This document shows, piece after piece, positions 1-8,564 of a DNA stretch of 52,742 nucleotides. The stretch's first letter is position 1, and each line of letters opens with the position of its first letter. A program made the position numbers and the translations under genes. The stretch is from NCBI RefSeq assembly GCF_003696215.1, contig NZ_RFFG01000054.1:1-52742 (forward strand), written 5' to 3'. The DNA is from Actinomadura harenae (GTDB lineage: Bacteria > Actinomycetota > Actinomycetes > Streptosporangiales > Streptosporangiaceae). Under the pieces are notes generated by a model. That model worked only from the letters and a program-made list of their open reading frames with translations. It had not been told where the DNA came from and did no database searches.

Positions 1-18
1 CCGCCACCCGCCACCTCC

Positions 19-49
19 CCAGACTCGATCCCGACGGGATCGAGTCTGG
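19..49. terminator. Strong stem-loop, candidate terminator
   Basis: A near-perfect inverted repeat reads CCAGACTCGATCCC and its complement around a very short centre (positions 33-35). It lies about 75 nt beyond the stop codon of the minus-strand VOC gene and could end that transcript, or one entering from the left edge. There is no T-run, as is usual for actinobacterial terminators. Confidence 0.55.
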
Positions 50-122
50 ACACAGAACCCGCCCGAACCCGGCAAGCCCGACGGCGTGTCACCCAACCCG
101 GTGATCATTTCCGGTCAGCGCA

Positions 123-509
123 CTAGTCGACCTGGGCGAGTTGGATGAGGTTGCCGCAGGTGTCGTCGAGGATGGCGGTGGTGACCGTGCCCATCGTGAG
201 GGGGTCCTGGGTGAAGCGGACGCCGAGGTCGGTGAGGCGGCGGAACTCGGCCTGGACGTCGGCGACGGCGAAGGAGGCGGCGGGGATGCCGTCGGCGACG
301 AGGGCGTCCTTGTAGGGCTTCACGGCGGGGTGGCCGTCGGGTTCGAGGAGGAGTTCGGTGTCGTCGGGGCGCTCGGGAGAGACGACGGTGAGCCAGCGGG
401 CGGCGCCGACGGGGACGTCGTGCTTCGTCACGAAGCCGAGGACGCCCGTGTAGAAGTCGAGGGCCTTGGCCTGGTCGTCGACGAAGACGCTGGTGATGTA
501 GATCCTCAT
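123..509 (-). CDS. VOC-family (glyoxalase/bleomycin-resistance fold) protein
   Basis: A 128-residue single-domain VOC protein. It opens with MRIYITSVFVDDQAKALDFY, the usual first beta strand and helix of this fold, followed by a GVLGF turn and a C-terminal CGNLIQLAQ strand. The ATG at 509 is preferred over an upstream in-frame start because GGAGGAAG sits just before it and because it overlaps the stop of the upstream ArsR gene as ATGA, indicating translational coupling. ArsR-VOC pairs of this kind are common in actinobacteria. The substrate cannot be read from sequence; metal-dependent conjugation or binding of a small molecule is the family role. Confidence 0.85.
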   Translation of the reverse strand: MRIYITSVFVDDQAKALDFYTGVLGFVTKHDVPVGAARWLTVVSPERPDDTELLLEPDGHPAVKPYKDALVADGIPAASFAVADVQAEFRRLTDLGVRFTQDPLTMGTVTTAILDDTCGNLIQLAQVD

Positions 510-799
510 GGTGCTTCCTCCGGCGGTGGGCGCCTGAGCCATCGGCGGGCGATGTGCTCGAGCGGTTCGGTGTTGAGGTCGTGGAACTTGTAGCGGCCCT
601 CGCGGCGGGTGCGGACGAGGTCCGCGGCCTCGAGGACGGCGAGGTGCTGGCTGATGGCCTGCCGGGACAGGTCGAGTCCGTGCTTGGTGATCAGGCGTGT
701 GCAGATCTCGAAGAGGGACTGGCCGTTCCGTTCGGTCAGTTCGTCCAGGATCAGGCGTCGCGTCGGGTCGGCGAGGGCCTTGAACAGCTCGTCCTCCAC
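506..799 (-). CDS. ArsR-family winged-helix repressor
   Basis: A 97-residue ArsR/SmtB-type protein with the hallmark opening ELFKALADPTRRLILDEL, a recognition helix region LSRQAISQHLAVLEAADLV (residues about 45-63) and a wing RTRREGRYKFH. No metal-binding cysteine cluster is visible, so an organic ligand or protein partner is more likely than arsenic. The start is a GTG at 799. The stop overlaps the ATG of the VOC gene by ATGA. A perfect 8-bp inverted repeat at 810-831, just upstream of the start, is the probable autoregulatory operator, so I infer that it represses itself and the VOC gene. Confidence 0.88.
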   Translation of the reverse strand: MEDELFKALADPTRRLILDELTERNGQSLFEICTRLITKHGLDLSRQAISQHLAVLEAADLVRTRREGRYKFHDLNTEPLEHIARRWLRRPPPEEAP

Positions 800-809
800 T
801 ACTCCATGT

Positions 810-831
810 TAGGCAAGTGTCGGCTTGCCTA
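810..831 (-). promoter_or_regulatory. Candidate ArsR operator (inverted repeat)
   Basis: A perfect inverted repeat, TAGGCAAG (810-817) and CTTGCCTA (824-831) with a 6-nt spacer, lies 11 nt upstream of the ArsR start codon. Size and placement fit a dimeric winged-helix repressor site for autoregulation. The surrounding 81-nt gap to the end of selB shows nothing else. Confidence 0.6.
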
Positions 832-880
832 TCAAGGCGGGGGTGGCGCGGACGCGGTCCGCGGCGGAGGTTTTACCTGG

Positions 881-2695
881 TCAGGACGTTGGGGCGTCCT
901 CGGCGGGGGCGTCCTCGGTGGAGGGGGGCTCGGTGGAGGAGGGCTCGTCCGCGGGGACGCGGTGGCCTTCGGGGAGGCGTTCGGTGCGGCCCTGGCGGTG
1001 GAGGTGCTCGAGGAGCGCGACGGTGACGCGGCGTGGCGCGTCGAGGGCCTCGCGGGCCTGGCCGACGGTGAACGGCTGCGGCAGCCGGTGCAGGACGCGC
1101 AGCGCGGCGCGGTCGCCGCCGGGGAGCAGGACGACGTCGCCGGGGAGGCGGAGGACGGCTCCGGCGCGTTCGGCGACGGCGAGGATCGGCGGGGTGAGGC
1201 CGAGTTCGCCGAGGCGGTCGGCGGTGGGCGCGCGGAAGGGGGTGCCGGCGAGGTCGGCGCGGAGGCGGTCGACGGCGGCGACGACCGGGGGCGGGAGGCC
1301 GGGGCCGTGGACGCGTCCGGCGTCGAGGCGGAGCGGGGGCCGGACGAGGGCGGTGACGAGGCCGCGGGCGGGGAGGGACAGGCGGAGGCGGGCGGTCTCG
1401 ACGGGCAGGCCGGGGGCGAGGGGCCGGTCGGCGGCGTTCCGGGCGACCTCGTCGGCGAGGCGGCGGTGCAGGGCCTCCCAGTGGGCGGGGTCGGCGAGCC
1501 AGTCGCCGTCGAGGGCGACGGCGCCGGGCGGGGGCTGGCAGCCCATGACGGTGAGGTCGGTGCGGCGCAGGACGCCGTGGCGGCGCAGGACGTGGGCGCC
1601 GTCGGGGCGGTCGGGCCAGGTGGCGAGTTCGCGGGCGCGTTCGGTCCCGGCGCCGCGGCGGACGAGGGTGGGCGGCCGGACGTCGAGGACGCTGGCTCCG
1701 GCGACGGCCCGGCGTCCGGGGTCGCGGAGCAGGGCGGTGTCGCCGATGTGGAGGGCGAGGCGGTGGTTGAGGGTGAGGCGGGCGGTGTCGGGGCCGAGGG
1801 GGCGGAGGCGGACGGGGACGGCGGCGGATCCGATGTGGAGGGTCATCTGCCGGGCGAGGCGTCCGGAGGCCTCGCCGAAGTGGGTGCGGACGTCGACGGT
1901 GGTGGCGGCGGTCCAGGCTCCGGGGGTGACGAGGGCCATGCCGCGGGCGACGTCCTCGCGGGCGACGCCGCGGAGGTTGAGGGCGACGCGGGCGACGCCG
2001 GTGGCGGAGTCGACGCGTTCCTTGGTGGTCTCGACGGCGCGGACGCGGACGCGTCGTCCGGCGGGCATGAGGAGGAGTTCGTCGCCGGTGCGGACGGTTC
2101 CGGCGGGCAGGGTGCCGGTGACGACGGTGCCGCTGCCGGGGACGGTGAAGGCGCGGTCGATCCAGAGGCGGACGGGTGCGGCGGCGTCGGGGACGGGGAG
2201 CCGGGCGGCGAGGCGGTCGAGGGCGGCGACGAGGCCGGGGAGCCCCTCGCCGGTGGTGGCGCTGACGCTGACGGCCTCGGCTCCGGCGAGTCCGGTGGTG
2301 GCGAGGCGGGTGCGGGCCTGGCGGAGGGCGTGCCGGGGGTCGGCGAGGTCGGCGCGGGTGACGGCGAGGACGGCGTGCCGGACGCCGAGCGCGTCGAGGG
2401 CGGCGAGGTGCTCCTCGGTCTGGGGCATCCAGCCTTCGTCGGCGGCGACGGCGAGCAGGGCGGCGGGGACGGGTCCGGCGCCGGCGAGCATGGTGGTGAC
2501 GAAGCGTTCGTGGCCGGGGACGTCCACGAAGGCGAGGCGGGTGCCGGACGGCAGGTCGGTCCAGGCGAATCCGAGGTCGAGGGTGAGGCCTCGGCGGCGT
2601 TCCTCGGCGAGCCGGTCGGGTTCCATGCCGGTGAGGGCGCGGACGAGGGTGGACTTGCCGTGGTCGACATGCCCGGCGGTGGCGACGACCTGCAT
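881..2695 (-). CDS. selB: Selenocysteine-specific elongation factor SelB
   Basis: A 604-residue GTPase that delivers Sec-tRNA to the ribosome at UGA codons marked by a SECIS hairpin. G1 is GHVDHGKS (residues 8-15), switch II is DVPGHE (58-63), and G4 reads TRAD (113-116) instead of NKxD. EF-Tu-like beta-barrel domains follow, then a long C-terminal region expected to hold the winged helices that read SECIS RNA. Length fits bacterial SelB. The C-terminus ends in a Ser/Thr/Glu/Pro-rich tail that looks disordered. The ATG at 2695 overlaps the selA stop by one base (TGATG), so selA-selB is a coupled operon. A much longer open frame runs upstream through selA but is not coding. Confidence 0.95.
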   Translation of the reverse strand: MQVVATAGHVDHGKSTLVRALTGMEPDRLAEERRRGLTLDLGFAWTDLPSGTRLAFVDVPGHERFVTTMLAGAGPVPAALLAVAADEGWMPQTEEHLAALDALGVRHAVLAVTRADLADPRHALRQARTRLATTGLAGAEAVSVSATTGEGLPGLVAALDRLAARLPVPDAAAPVRLWIDRAFTVPGSGTVVTGTLPAGTVRTGDELLLMPAGRRVRVRAVETTKERVDSATGVARVALNLRGVAREDVARGMALVTPGAWTAATTVDVRTHFGEASGRLARQMTLHIGSAAVPVRLRPLGPDTARLTLNHRLALHIGDTALLRDPGRRAVAGASVLDVRPPTLVRRGAGTERARELATWPDRPDGAHVLRRHGVLRRTDLTVMGCQPPPGAVALDGDWLADPAHWEALHRRLADEVARNAADRPLAPGLPVETARLRLSLPARGLVTALVRPPLRLDAGRVHGPGLPPPVVAAVDRLRADLAGTPFRAPTADRLGELGLTPPILAVAERAGAVLRLPGDVVLLPGGDRAALRVLHRLPQPFTVGQAREALDAPRRVTVALLEHLHRQGRTERLPEGHRVPADEPSSTEPPSTEDAPAEDAPTS

Positions 2696-4104
2696 CAGTT
2701 CTCTTCCGCGGCGGTGGGGGTGAGGGTGGTGAGCACGGTGGTGTGGAGTTCTTCGTCGTCGGAGGGGTGGAGGGATCGGAGGTCGAGGAGGAGGCGGTCG
2801 TGGTCGAGGCGTCCGATGACGCGGGCGGCGCGGAGGGCGGGTTCGGTGGCCGCGGGGAGGGAGACGGCGTGGCTGGGGAGGCGGACGCCGGGTGCGCCGC
2901 CTCCTCCGACGACGGCGGTCGTGGCGGTGACGCGGACGTCGGGGAGGGCGGTGGCGAGGGCGGCGGCGAGGGTCTCGGCGCGGCGGCGGAGGTCGCGGGG
3001 GTCGGCGTCGAGGAGGGCGCGGACGGGCGGGAGGGGGCCGCGGAGGGTCGCCTCGAGGGCGGCGAGGGTGAGTTTGTCGACGCGCAGGGCGCGGTAGAGG
3101 GGGTGGCGGCGGAGGCGCGCGAGCAGGCCCGGGTCGCCGAGGAGCAGCCCGGCCTGCGGTCCGCCGAGCAGTTTGTCGGCGGACGCGGTGACCAGGTGCG
3201 CGCCGCCCCGCAGGACGGTGCGGGCGTCGGGTTCGCCCGGGAGGGCGGGGTGCGGGGCGAGGAGGCCGGAGCCGATGTCCACGATCAAGGGGACGCCGAG
3301 GGCCGCGAGTTCGTTGACCGGCGGGGCGTAGGTGAAACCCTCGATCCTGAAGTTGGACGGGTGGACCTTCAGGACGAATCCGGTGTCCGGTCCGAGGGCG
3401 TCGGCGTAGTCGGCGGTGGTGGTGCGGTTGGTGGTGCCGACCTCGCGGATCCGGGCGCCGGTGGCGGTGAGCAGGTCGGGGAGGCGGAAGCCGTCGCCGA
3501 TCTCGACGAGTTCGCCGCGGCTGACGATGATCTCGCGGCCCTGGGCGAGGGCGGTGGCGGCGAGGGTGAGCGCGGCGGCGTTGTTGTTCACGATCTGGAC
3601 GTCGGTGCCGGGCGGGCAGGCGTCGCGGAGCGCGGTGAGGGCTCCGGTGCCGCGTGGGCCGCGGCGTCCGGTGGCGAGGTCGTATTCGACGTCGGCGCAT
3701 CCGGCGGCGGCGGTGAGGGCGTCGCGGGCGGCGTCCGAGAGGGGTGCGCGGCCAAGGTTGGTGTGGAGGAGGACGCCGGTCGCGTTGAGGACGGGCCGGA
3801 GGGTGGTGGCGTGTTCGGGGAGTGCCGCGAGCACGGCTGTGACCAGGTCGTTCGCGGCGAGTTCGCCGTCACGGACGCGCTGTTGGGCGTCGGTGACGGC
3901 GGTCTTCACGAGGCGGCGGCCGAGTCGCTCCCGCGCGTCGCGCAGGGCGGGGTCGGCGAGGACGGCGTCCGTGCGCGGGACGGCGCGGCGGGGGTCGCCG
4001 GTGGTCGCCGTGGCGGCGCGCGGGCCGTCAGAGGGGGTGTCAGAGGGGGTGTCGGCGGGGGTGTCGGGAGGGGTGGTGGTGTGCGGCCGGGGGTCCACCG
4101 ACAT
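2695..4104 (-). CDS. selA: L-seryl-tRNA(Sec) selenium transferase SelA
   Basis: A PLP enzyme of about 469 residues that converts seryl-tRNA(Sec) to selenocysteyl-tRNA using selenophosphate. Family signatures are NATGVLLHTNLGRAPLS (residues about 107-123), the Asn/Asp region before VDIGSGLL, and the PLP-lysine motif SADKLLGGPQAG (Lys about 311). Residues 2-40 are a Pro/Thr/Asp-rich extension encoded by a 12-bp tandem repeat, absent from typical SelA. GTG (4107) and ATG (4104) are adjacent possible starts with only a weak ribosome binding site; I chose ATG. The gene overlaps selB by one base. selD, needed to make selenophosphate, is not in this window. Confidence 0.95.
   Translation of the reverse strand: MSVDPRPHTTTPPDTPADTPSDTPSDGPRAATATTGDPRRAVPRTDAVLADPALRDARERLGRRLVKTAVTDAQQRVRDGELAANDLVTAVLAALPEHATTLRPVLNATGVLLHTNLGRAPLSDAARDALTAAAGCADVEYDLATGRRGPRGTGALTALRDACPPGTDVQIVNNNAAALTLAATALAQGREIIVSRGELVEIGDGFRLPDLLTATGARIREVGTTNRTTTADYADALGPDTGFVLKVHPSNFRIEGFTYAPPVNELAALGVPLIVDIGSGLLAPHPALPGEPDARTVLRGGAHLVTASADKLLGGPQAGLLLGDPGLLARLRRHPLYRALRVDKLTLAALEATLRGPLPPVRALLDADPRDLRRRAETLAAALATALPDVRVTATTAVVGGGGAPGVRLPSHAVSLPAATEPALRAARVIGRLDHDRLLLDLRSLHPSDDEELHTTVLTTLTPTAAEEN
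4028..4075 (-). repeat. 12-bp imperfect tandem repeat inside selA
   Basis: Four adjacent 12-bp units of the type TCAGAGGGGGTG (plus strand). The first two are identical and the last two diverged. In selA they encode a run of D-T-P-[AS] units in the N-terminal extension before the catalytic fold. Unit length is a multiple of three, so copy-number change would keep the reading frame. Confidence 0.7.
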
Positions 4105-4192
4105 CACCCTAAGGAGGGTGGACCGGTCTAGGAAGCCAGCCGCGCCCGCACTGTGAGACGAATGACATCTCCGGGATGCGGCGCCGTGGGCG

Positions 4193-4759
4193 TCATGTCC
4201 TGACGGGGGCGCGGGGCGGGGTCGTGGCGGGGTGGTCGGCGCAGCGGGGGCCGGTGGCCTCGGAGTGGGCGACGAAGTCGTCGACCATCCGGTGGACGAG
4301 GGTGGCGAGGTCGCGGAGTTCGCCGGGGGACCAGCCGGTGAGGGCGTCGTTCATCCAGGTGCGTCCGACGGCGCGGATGCAGTCGACGGCGTCGCGTCCG
4401 GTGTCGCTGAGCCGGACGCGCTGGGCGCGGCCGTCGTCGGGGTCGGGGACGCGGTCGACGTAGCCGGCGCGTTCGAGGCGCTGCACCTGGCGGGTGACGT
4501 GGGGGGCCTCGACGACGAGGCGGGCGGCGATCTCGCTCGGCCGCATGGGGCCGTCGTTGTCGGCGAGCAGGCGCAGCAGCGGGACGGCGGCGCGGTCGAC
4601 GGCGATGCCGGACGCGGCGACGACGCGGTCGTGCTGGCGGGCGCGGGTGAGCAGGTGGGCGACGCGGGTGAGCGCCCGCTCGATCTCCATGATCTCGTCG
4701 GTCGTCGCCGCCGGGGTGGCCGGGGCGGGGGGCGGGTCGGGGTGGTGCGGGGACGTCAT
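4193..4759 (-). CDS. MarR-family transcriptional regulator
   Basis: A 188-residue MarR protein. The core runs from the dimerisation helix (MEIERALTRVAHLL) through a winged helix with recognition region MRPSEIAARLVVEAPHVTRQVQRLE and the typical wing DPDDGRAQRVRLSDTG. A proline-rich N-terminal tail precedes it. The ATG at 4759 is preferred because AAGGTG lies about 7 nt upstream; an in-frame GTG at 4768 is the alternative. It is divergent from the MFS transporter starting at 4879. The shared region holds an AT-rich palindromic stretch, so I infer control of itself and the transporter in response to a small aromatic or drug-like ligand. Confidence 0.9.
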   Translation of the reverse strand: MTSPHHPDPPPAPATPAATTDEIMEIERALTRVAHLLTRARQHDRVVAASGIAVDRAAVPLLRLLADNDGPMRPSEIAARLVVEAPHVTRQVQRLERAGYVDRVPDPDDGRAQRVRLSDTGRDAVDCIRAVGRTWMNDALTGWSPGELRDLATLVHRMVDDFVAHSEATGPRCADHPATTPPRAPVRT

Positions 4760-4769
4760 GTGACTCACC

Positions 4770-4804
4770 TTACAACCTAGTTGCTTAACTTAAGTAAGTA
4801 TAAT
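4770..4804. promoter_or_regulatory. MarR/MFS intergenic operator and -10 box
   Basis: This strikingly AT-rich stretch contains CAAC-CTA-GTTG (4773-4783), the perfect palindrome ACTTAAGT (4788-4795) and a consensus -10 hexamer TATAAT on the plus strand (4799-4804), about 75 nt before the transporter ATG. No convincing -35 lies 16-18 nt upstream, so activation or a weak -35 is likely. The palindromes are candidate MarR sites overlapping the promoter. Confidence 0.55.
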
Positions 4805-4878
4805 CGGCGGTCGAACGAACCCCCTCCCCCCGGCGCGTCCCCCCGGGCGCCCCCTGAGCACGGAAGGCCCAGACCTCC

Positions 4879-6363
4879 ATGACCCGCGCCACCGCGGCGC
4901 CGCCCGGCACGACCGGGCGTTCCGCTCCCGCTTCCCACACCGGCCTCGTGCTGTTCGCGCTCTCCATCGCCGGGATGGTGGTGTCGGTGCAGCAGACCCT
5001 CGTCATCCCGCTGCTGCCCCGGCTGATGCGGCACTTCGACGCCTCGGTCACGACCGTGACCTGGGTCTTCACCGCGTCCCTGCTGGCCGGGGCGGTCGCC
5101 ACGCCGCTGCTGTCCCGGTTCGGCGACATGTACGGCAAGAAGCCGATGATCCTGCTGGCGATGGCGCTGCTCACCGTCGGGTCGGTGGTGTGCGCGCTGT
5201 CGTCCTCGCTGGCGGTGCTGGTCACCGGGCGCGCGCTGCAGGGCGTGTCCTCGGCGATGATCCCGCTCGCCATCGGCATGATCCGCGACACCTTCCCCCG
5301 GGAGAAGGTGACCACCGCGATCGGCCTGGTCAGCGCGACCATGGGCGTCGGCGGCACCGCGGGCATGATCGTCACCGGGCTGATCGCGGACCGCACCGAG
5401 AGCTACCGGCCGGTGTTCTGGATCGCCGCCGGGCTCGCCGCGGTGGGCATGGTCCTGGTCGCGGTCAGCGCCAAGGACCGCGGCGCCAAGAACGGCGGAC
5501 GGCCCGACCTGGTCGGCGCGGCGCTGCTGGCCGCGTTCCTGGTCTGCCTGCTGCTCGGCATCAGCGAGGGCAACGCGTGGGGCTGGGCGTCCGGGCGGGT
5601 GCTCGGGCTGTTCGCCGCCGCCGTCGTGCTGTGCGCGGTGTGGGTGGGCGTCGAGCTGCGCGTCCGGGAGCCGCTGGTGCGGCTGAACCTGCTGGTCGGG
5701 CCGAAGTCGCTGACCGCGAACCTCGCGTCGGTGCTGCTCGGCTTCTCGATGTTCGCGGCGTTCACGCTGATCTCCAACTTCGTCCAGTCGCCGAAGGACA
5801 AGATCGGGTACGGGCTGGGCGGGTCGGTGCTGGACGTCGGCCTGTACATGCTGCCGAGCACGGTCACGATGCTGGTCTTCTCGGCGCTGGCCGGGCGGAT
5901 CGCCGCGCGTCTCGGCCCGGCGTTCACCCTCGCGATCGGGTCGGTGTTCGCGGGCCTCAGCTACGTGTGGCTGGCCGTGTCGAACGGGCACGTGTACGAC
6001 GTGCTGGCGTTCAGCGCGATCCAGGGCATCGGGTTCGGTGTCGCCTACGCGGCGCTGGGGACGCTGGCGGTCCAGCACGTCCCGATGAGCCAGAGCGGGA
6101 TCGCGTCCGGGATCAACTCGCTGGTCCGGACGGCGGGCGGCAGCATCGCGGGTGCGGTCACGGCGTCGGTGCTGACCAGCCGCGTCATCCCGCACACGCC
6201 CGTCCCGACGCTGGACGCCTACGTGCTGTGCTTCTGGATCGTGGCGGCGGGCGCGGGCCTGGCGGCGCTGGTGGCGCTGTTCCACGGGCTGCGGCACGGC
6301 GCGCACCACCCTCACGCGGCGGACGAGACGGCGCCGTCGGTGGTCGTCGACGGCACCGGCTGA
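4879..6363 (+). CDS. MFS drug-efflux-type transporter (DHA2-like)
   Basis: A 494-residue major facilitator protein with many hydrophobic segments. The first helix starts near residue 22 (TGLVLFALSIAGMVVSVQQT). The loop 2-3 signature is SRFGDMYGKKPMIL, and the motif-C-like glycine-rich helix is VSATMGVGGTAGMIVTGLIADR. This is the arrangement of proton-driven DHA2 multidrug exporters in the cytoplasmic membrane. It is divergent from the MarR gene, whose operator region overlaps its TATAAT box, so repression by that MarR is the simplest model. The substrate is unknown. A 13-bp stem-loop directly follows the gene. Confidence 0.88.
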   Translation: MTRATAAPPGTTGRSAPASHTGLVLFALSIAGMVVSVQQTLVIPLLPRLMRHFDASVTTVTWVFTASLLAGAVATPLLSRFGDMYGKKPMILLAMALLTVGSVVCALSSSLAVLVTGRALQGVSSAMIPLAIGMIRDTFPREKVTTAIGLVSATMGVGGTAGMIVTGLIADRTESYRPVFWIAAGLAAVGMVLVAVSAKDRGAKNGGRPDLVGAALLAAFLVCLLLGISEGNAWGWASGRVLGLFAAAVVLCAVWVGVELRVREPLVRLNLLVGPKSLTANLASVLLGFSMFAAFTLISNFVQSPKDKIGYGLGGSVLDVGLYMLPSTVTMLVFSALAGRIAARLGPAFTLAIGSVFAGLSYVWLAVSNGHVYDVLAFSAIQGIGFGVAYAALGTLAVQHVPMSQSGIASGINSLVRTAGGSIAGAVTASVLTSRVIPHTPVPTLDAYVLCFWIVAAGAGLAALVALFHGLRHGAHHPHAADETAPSVVVDGTG

Positions 6364-6385
6364 TCCGTCCCGCGCACCTTCCCGC

Positions 6386-6414
6386 CGGGCCGCGTCCGCA
6401 CCGGACGCGGCCCG
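6386..6414 (+). terminator. Perfect 13-bp hairpin after the MFS gene
   Basis: CGGGCCGCGTCCG (6386-6398) pairs with its exact complement (6402-6414) across a 3-nt loop, 22 nt past the transporter stop. No T-run follows. The remainder of the gene-free stretch 6364-6598 holds only the promoter-like elements listed next. Confidence 0.65.
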
Positions 6415-6516
6415 ACGCGTCCGCGGCCGATCCCCAGGGCTCCCAGGCGGCGCACGCGGCGCGTCGGCGTGCGGGGCGGAGGCGACCGGTCACCCTGGCC
6501 GGACCGTGCGGGGCCC

Positions 6517-6548
6517 TTGACGGGAGGCGTCCGGGCCGTCCCTTATAG
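6517..6548 (+). promoter_or_regulatory. Possible promoter of the acyl-CoA synthetase gene
   Basis: TTGACG at 6517-6522 resembles a -35 element, and CTTATAGG at 6542-6549 contains a possible -10, but the spacing (about 19-21 nt) is longer than optimal. It lies about 50 nt upstream of the ATG at 6599. Confidence 0.3.
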
Positions 6549-6598
6549 GGAGGCGCCCCGAAACACGCTTTGGGGCCGGGGAGCCGACGGAGGACGGC

Positions 6599-8545
6599 AT
6601 GGGCGCTTACGCCGCTGCGTTCGAACGCAGCATCTCCGACCCCACCCGCTTCTGGGGGCTGGCCGCGCGTGACATCCGCTGGCTGGTGCCGCCCGACCGG
6701 GTGCTGGACGACGGCGCCCCGCCGTTCTACCGGTGGTTCACCGGCGGCGAGCTGAACACCTGCGACAACGCCCTGGACCGCCATGTCGAGGAGGGCCGCG
6801 GCGACCAGCCCGCGCTGGTCTACGACTCCCCCGTCACCGGGACCGTGCGGACCTTCACCTACCGGGAGCTCACCGACCTGGTCGCGCGGTTCGCCGGGGC
6901 GCTGCGCGCGCAGGGCGTCGACCGCGGCGACCGCGTCGTGGTCTACCTGCCGATGATCCCCGAGGCCGTCATCGCGATGCTCGCGTGCGCGCGGATCGGA
7001 GCGGTCCACTCGGTGGTGTTCGGCGGGTTCGCCGCGCCCGAGCTGGCCGCGCGCATCGACCACGCCCGTCCGAAGGCCGTGGTGTCGGCGTCCTGCGGGA
7101 TCGAGGGGTCGCGGCTCGTCGCGTACAAGCCGCTGCTGGACGAGGCGCTGGAGCTGGCGTCCCACAAGGTCGACCGGTGCATCGTGCGGCAGCGTCCGCA
7201 GCTGCACGCCGACCTCGTGCGCCCGCGCGACGTGGACTGGGACGAGGCGGTCGCCGCGGCCCGGCCGGCCGGGTGCGTGCCCGTCGCCGCGACCGATCCG
7301 CTGTACATCCTCTACACCTCGGGGACGACGGGCCGCCCGAAGGGCGTCGTCCGCGACAACGGCGGGCACGCGGTCGCGCTGCGCTGGTCGATGGCGAACC
7401 TGTTCGGGGTCGGCCCGGGCGACGTGTTCTGGGCGGCGTCCGACGTCGGGTGGGTCGTCGGGCACTCCTACATCGTGTACGCGCCGCTGCTGACGGGCTG
7501 CACGACCGTCCTGTACGAGGGCAAGCCGACCGGGACGCCGGACGCGGGCGCGTTCTGGCGGGTGGCGGCGCGGCACCGGGTGAAGGTCCTGTTCACGGCG
7601 CCGACCGCGATCCGCGCGATCAAGAAGGAGGATCCGGGCGGGCGGCTGCTCGCCGGATACGACCTGTCGGCCCTGGACACCCTGTTCCTGGCGGGCGAGC
7701 GCCTGGACCCCGACACCTACCACTGGGCCGAGCGGATGCTGGGGCGTCCCGTCGTGGACCACTGGTGGCAGACCGAGACGGGCTGGCCGATGGTGTGCAA
7801 CCCGCGCGGGCTCGAGCCGCTGCCGGTCCGGCCGGGGTCGCCGTCGGTGCCCGTCCCCGGGTACGACGTGCGGGTGCTCCGGCCGGACGGGGCCCCGGCG
7901 GGTCCGGGCGAGGAGGGCGACCTGGTCGTCCGGCTGCCGCTGCCGCCGGGCACGCTGCCGACGCTCTGGCAGGACGACGCGCGGTTCGTCGAGTCGTACC
8001 TGACGCGGTTCCCCGGCCACTACCTGAGCGGGGACGGCGGGCGGATCGACGAGGACGGCTACGTGTGGGTCATGGGCCGCACCGACGACGTGGTCAACGT
8101 GGCCGGGCACCGGCTGTCGACGGGGGTGATGGAGGAGGTCATCGCGGCGCATCCGGCCGTGGCCGAGTGCGCGGTGATCGGCGTCCGGGACGCGCTGAAG
8201 GGGCAGGTGCCGCGCGGCCTGGTGGTGCTGAAGAGCGGGGTGGCCGCCGCGCCGGAGACGGTGTGCGCGGAGCTGGTCGCGATGGTCCGGGAGCGGGTCG
8301 GGCCGGTCGCGGCGCTGAGGGAGGTCACGGTGGTGGCCGCGCTGCCGAAGACCCGTTCGGGGAAGATCCTGCGGGCCGCGATGCGCGGGATCGCCGACGG
8401 CCGGGACGTCCCGGTGCCGTCGACGATCGAGGACCCCGCGGTGCTGGAGGGGCTGCGGCCCGTCCTGCGCGGCTCCGACCCCGCCGCCGATCCCGGAGCG
8501 GGTTCGGGTCCCGCCCCCGGCGCGGGGGCGGGTTCCGGCCAGTGA
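6599..8545 (+). CDS. prpE: Propionyl-CoA/acetyl-CoA synthetase (PrpE-like)
   Basis: A 648-residue AMP-forming acyl-CoA synthetase that activates a short-chain acid with ATP and CoA. The adenylate motif YILYTSGTTGRPKGVV lies at residues about 236-251, followed by VRDNGGHAVAL and FWAASDVGWVVGHSYIVYAPL, which match PrpE more closely than Acs. The C-terminal domain carries KTRSGKILR with the catalytic lysine at about 589, the residue commonly regulated by acetylation. A Gly/Ala/Pro-rich tail ends the protein. A good ribosome binding site (ACGGAGGA) precedes the ATG. Propionate versus acetate preference is inferred from motif similarity only, so the gene symbol is tentative. Confidence 0.85.
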   Translation: MGAYAAAFERSISDPTRFWGLAARDIRWLVPPDRVLDDGAPPFYRWFTGGELNTCDNALDRHVEEGRGDQPALVYDSPVTGTVRTFTYRELTDLVARFAGALRAQGVDRGDRVVVYLPMIPEAVIAMLACARIGAVHSVVFGGFAAPELAARIDHARPKAVVSASCGIEGSRLVAYKPLLDEALELASHKVDRCIVRQRPQLHADLVRPRDVDWDEAVAAARPAGCVPVAATDPLYILYTSGTTGRPKGVVRDNGGHAVALRWSMANLFGVGPGDVFWAASDVGWVVGHSYIVYAPLLTGCTTVLYEGKPTGTPDAGAFWRVAARHRVKVLFTAPTAIRAIKKEDPGGRLLAGYDLSALDTLFLAGERLDPDTYHWAERMLGRPVVDHWWQTETGWPMVCNPRGLEPLPVRPGSPSVPVPGYDVRVLRPDGAPAGPGEEGDLVVRLPLPPGTLPTLWQDDARFVESYLTRFPGHYLSGDGGRIDEDGYVWVMGRTDDVVNVAGHRLSTGVMEEVIAAHPAVAECAVIGVRDALKGQVPRGLVVLKSGVAAAPETVCAELVAMVRERVGPVAALREVTVVAALPKTRSGKILRAAMRGIADGRDVPVPSTIEDPAVLEGLRPVLRGSDPAADPGAGSGPAPGAGAGSGQ

Positions 8546-8564
8546 CGGCGGGTCGTCCCGCGCG

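Noticed and set aside
554..3097. Very long open frame on the plus strand opposite selB/selA
   Set aside because: It is antisense to two clearly recognisable genes, its translation is Gly/Glu/Asp/Val-rich low complexity, and such mirror frames are expected from third-position GC bias.
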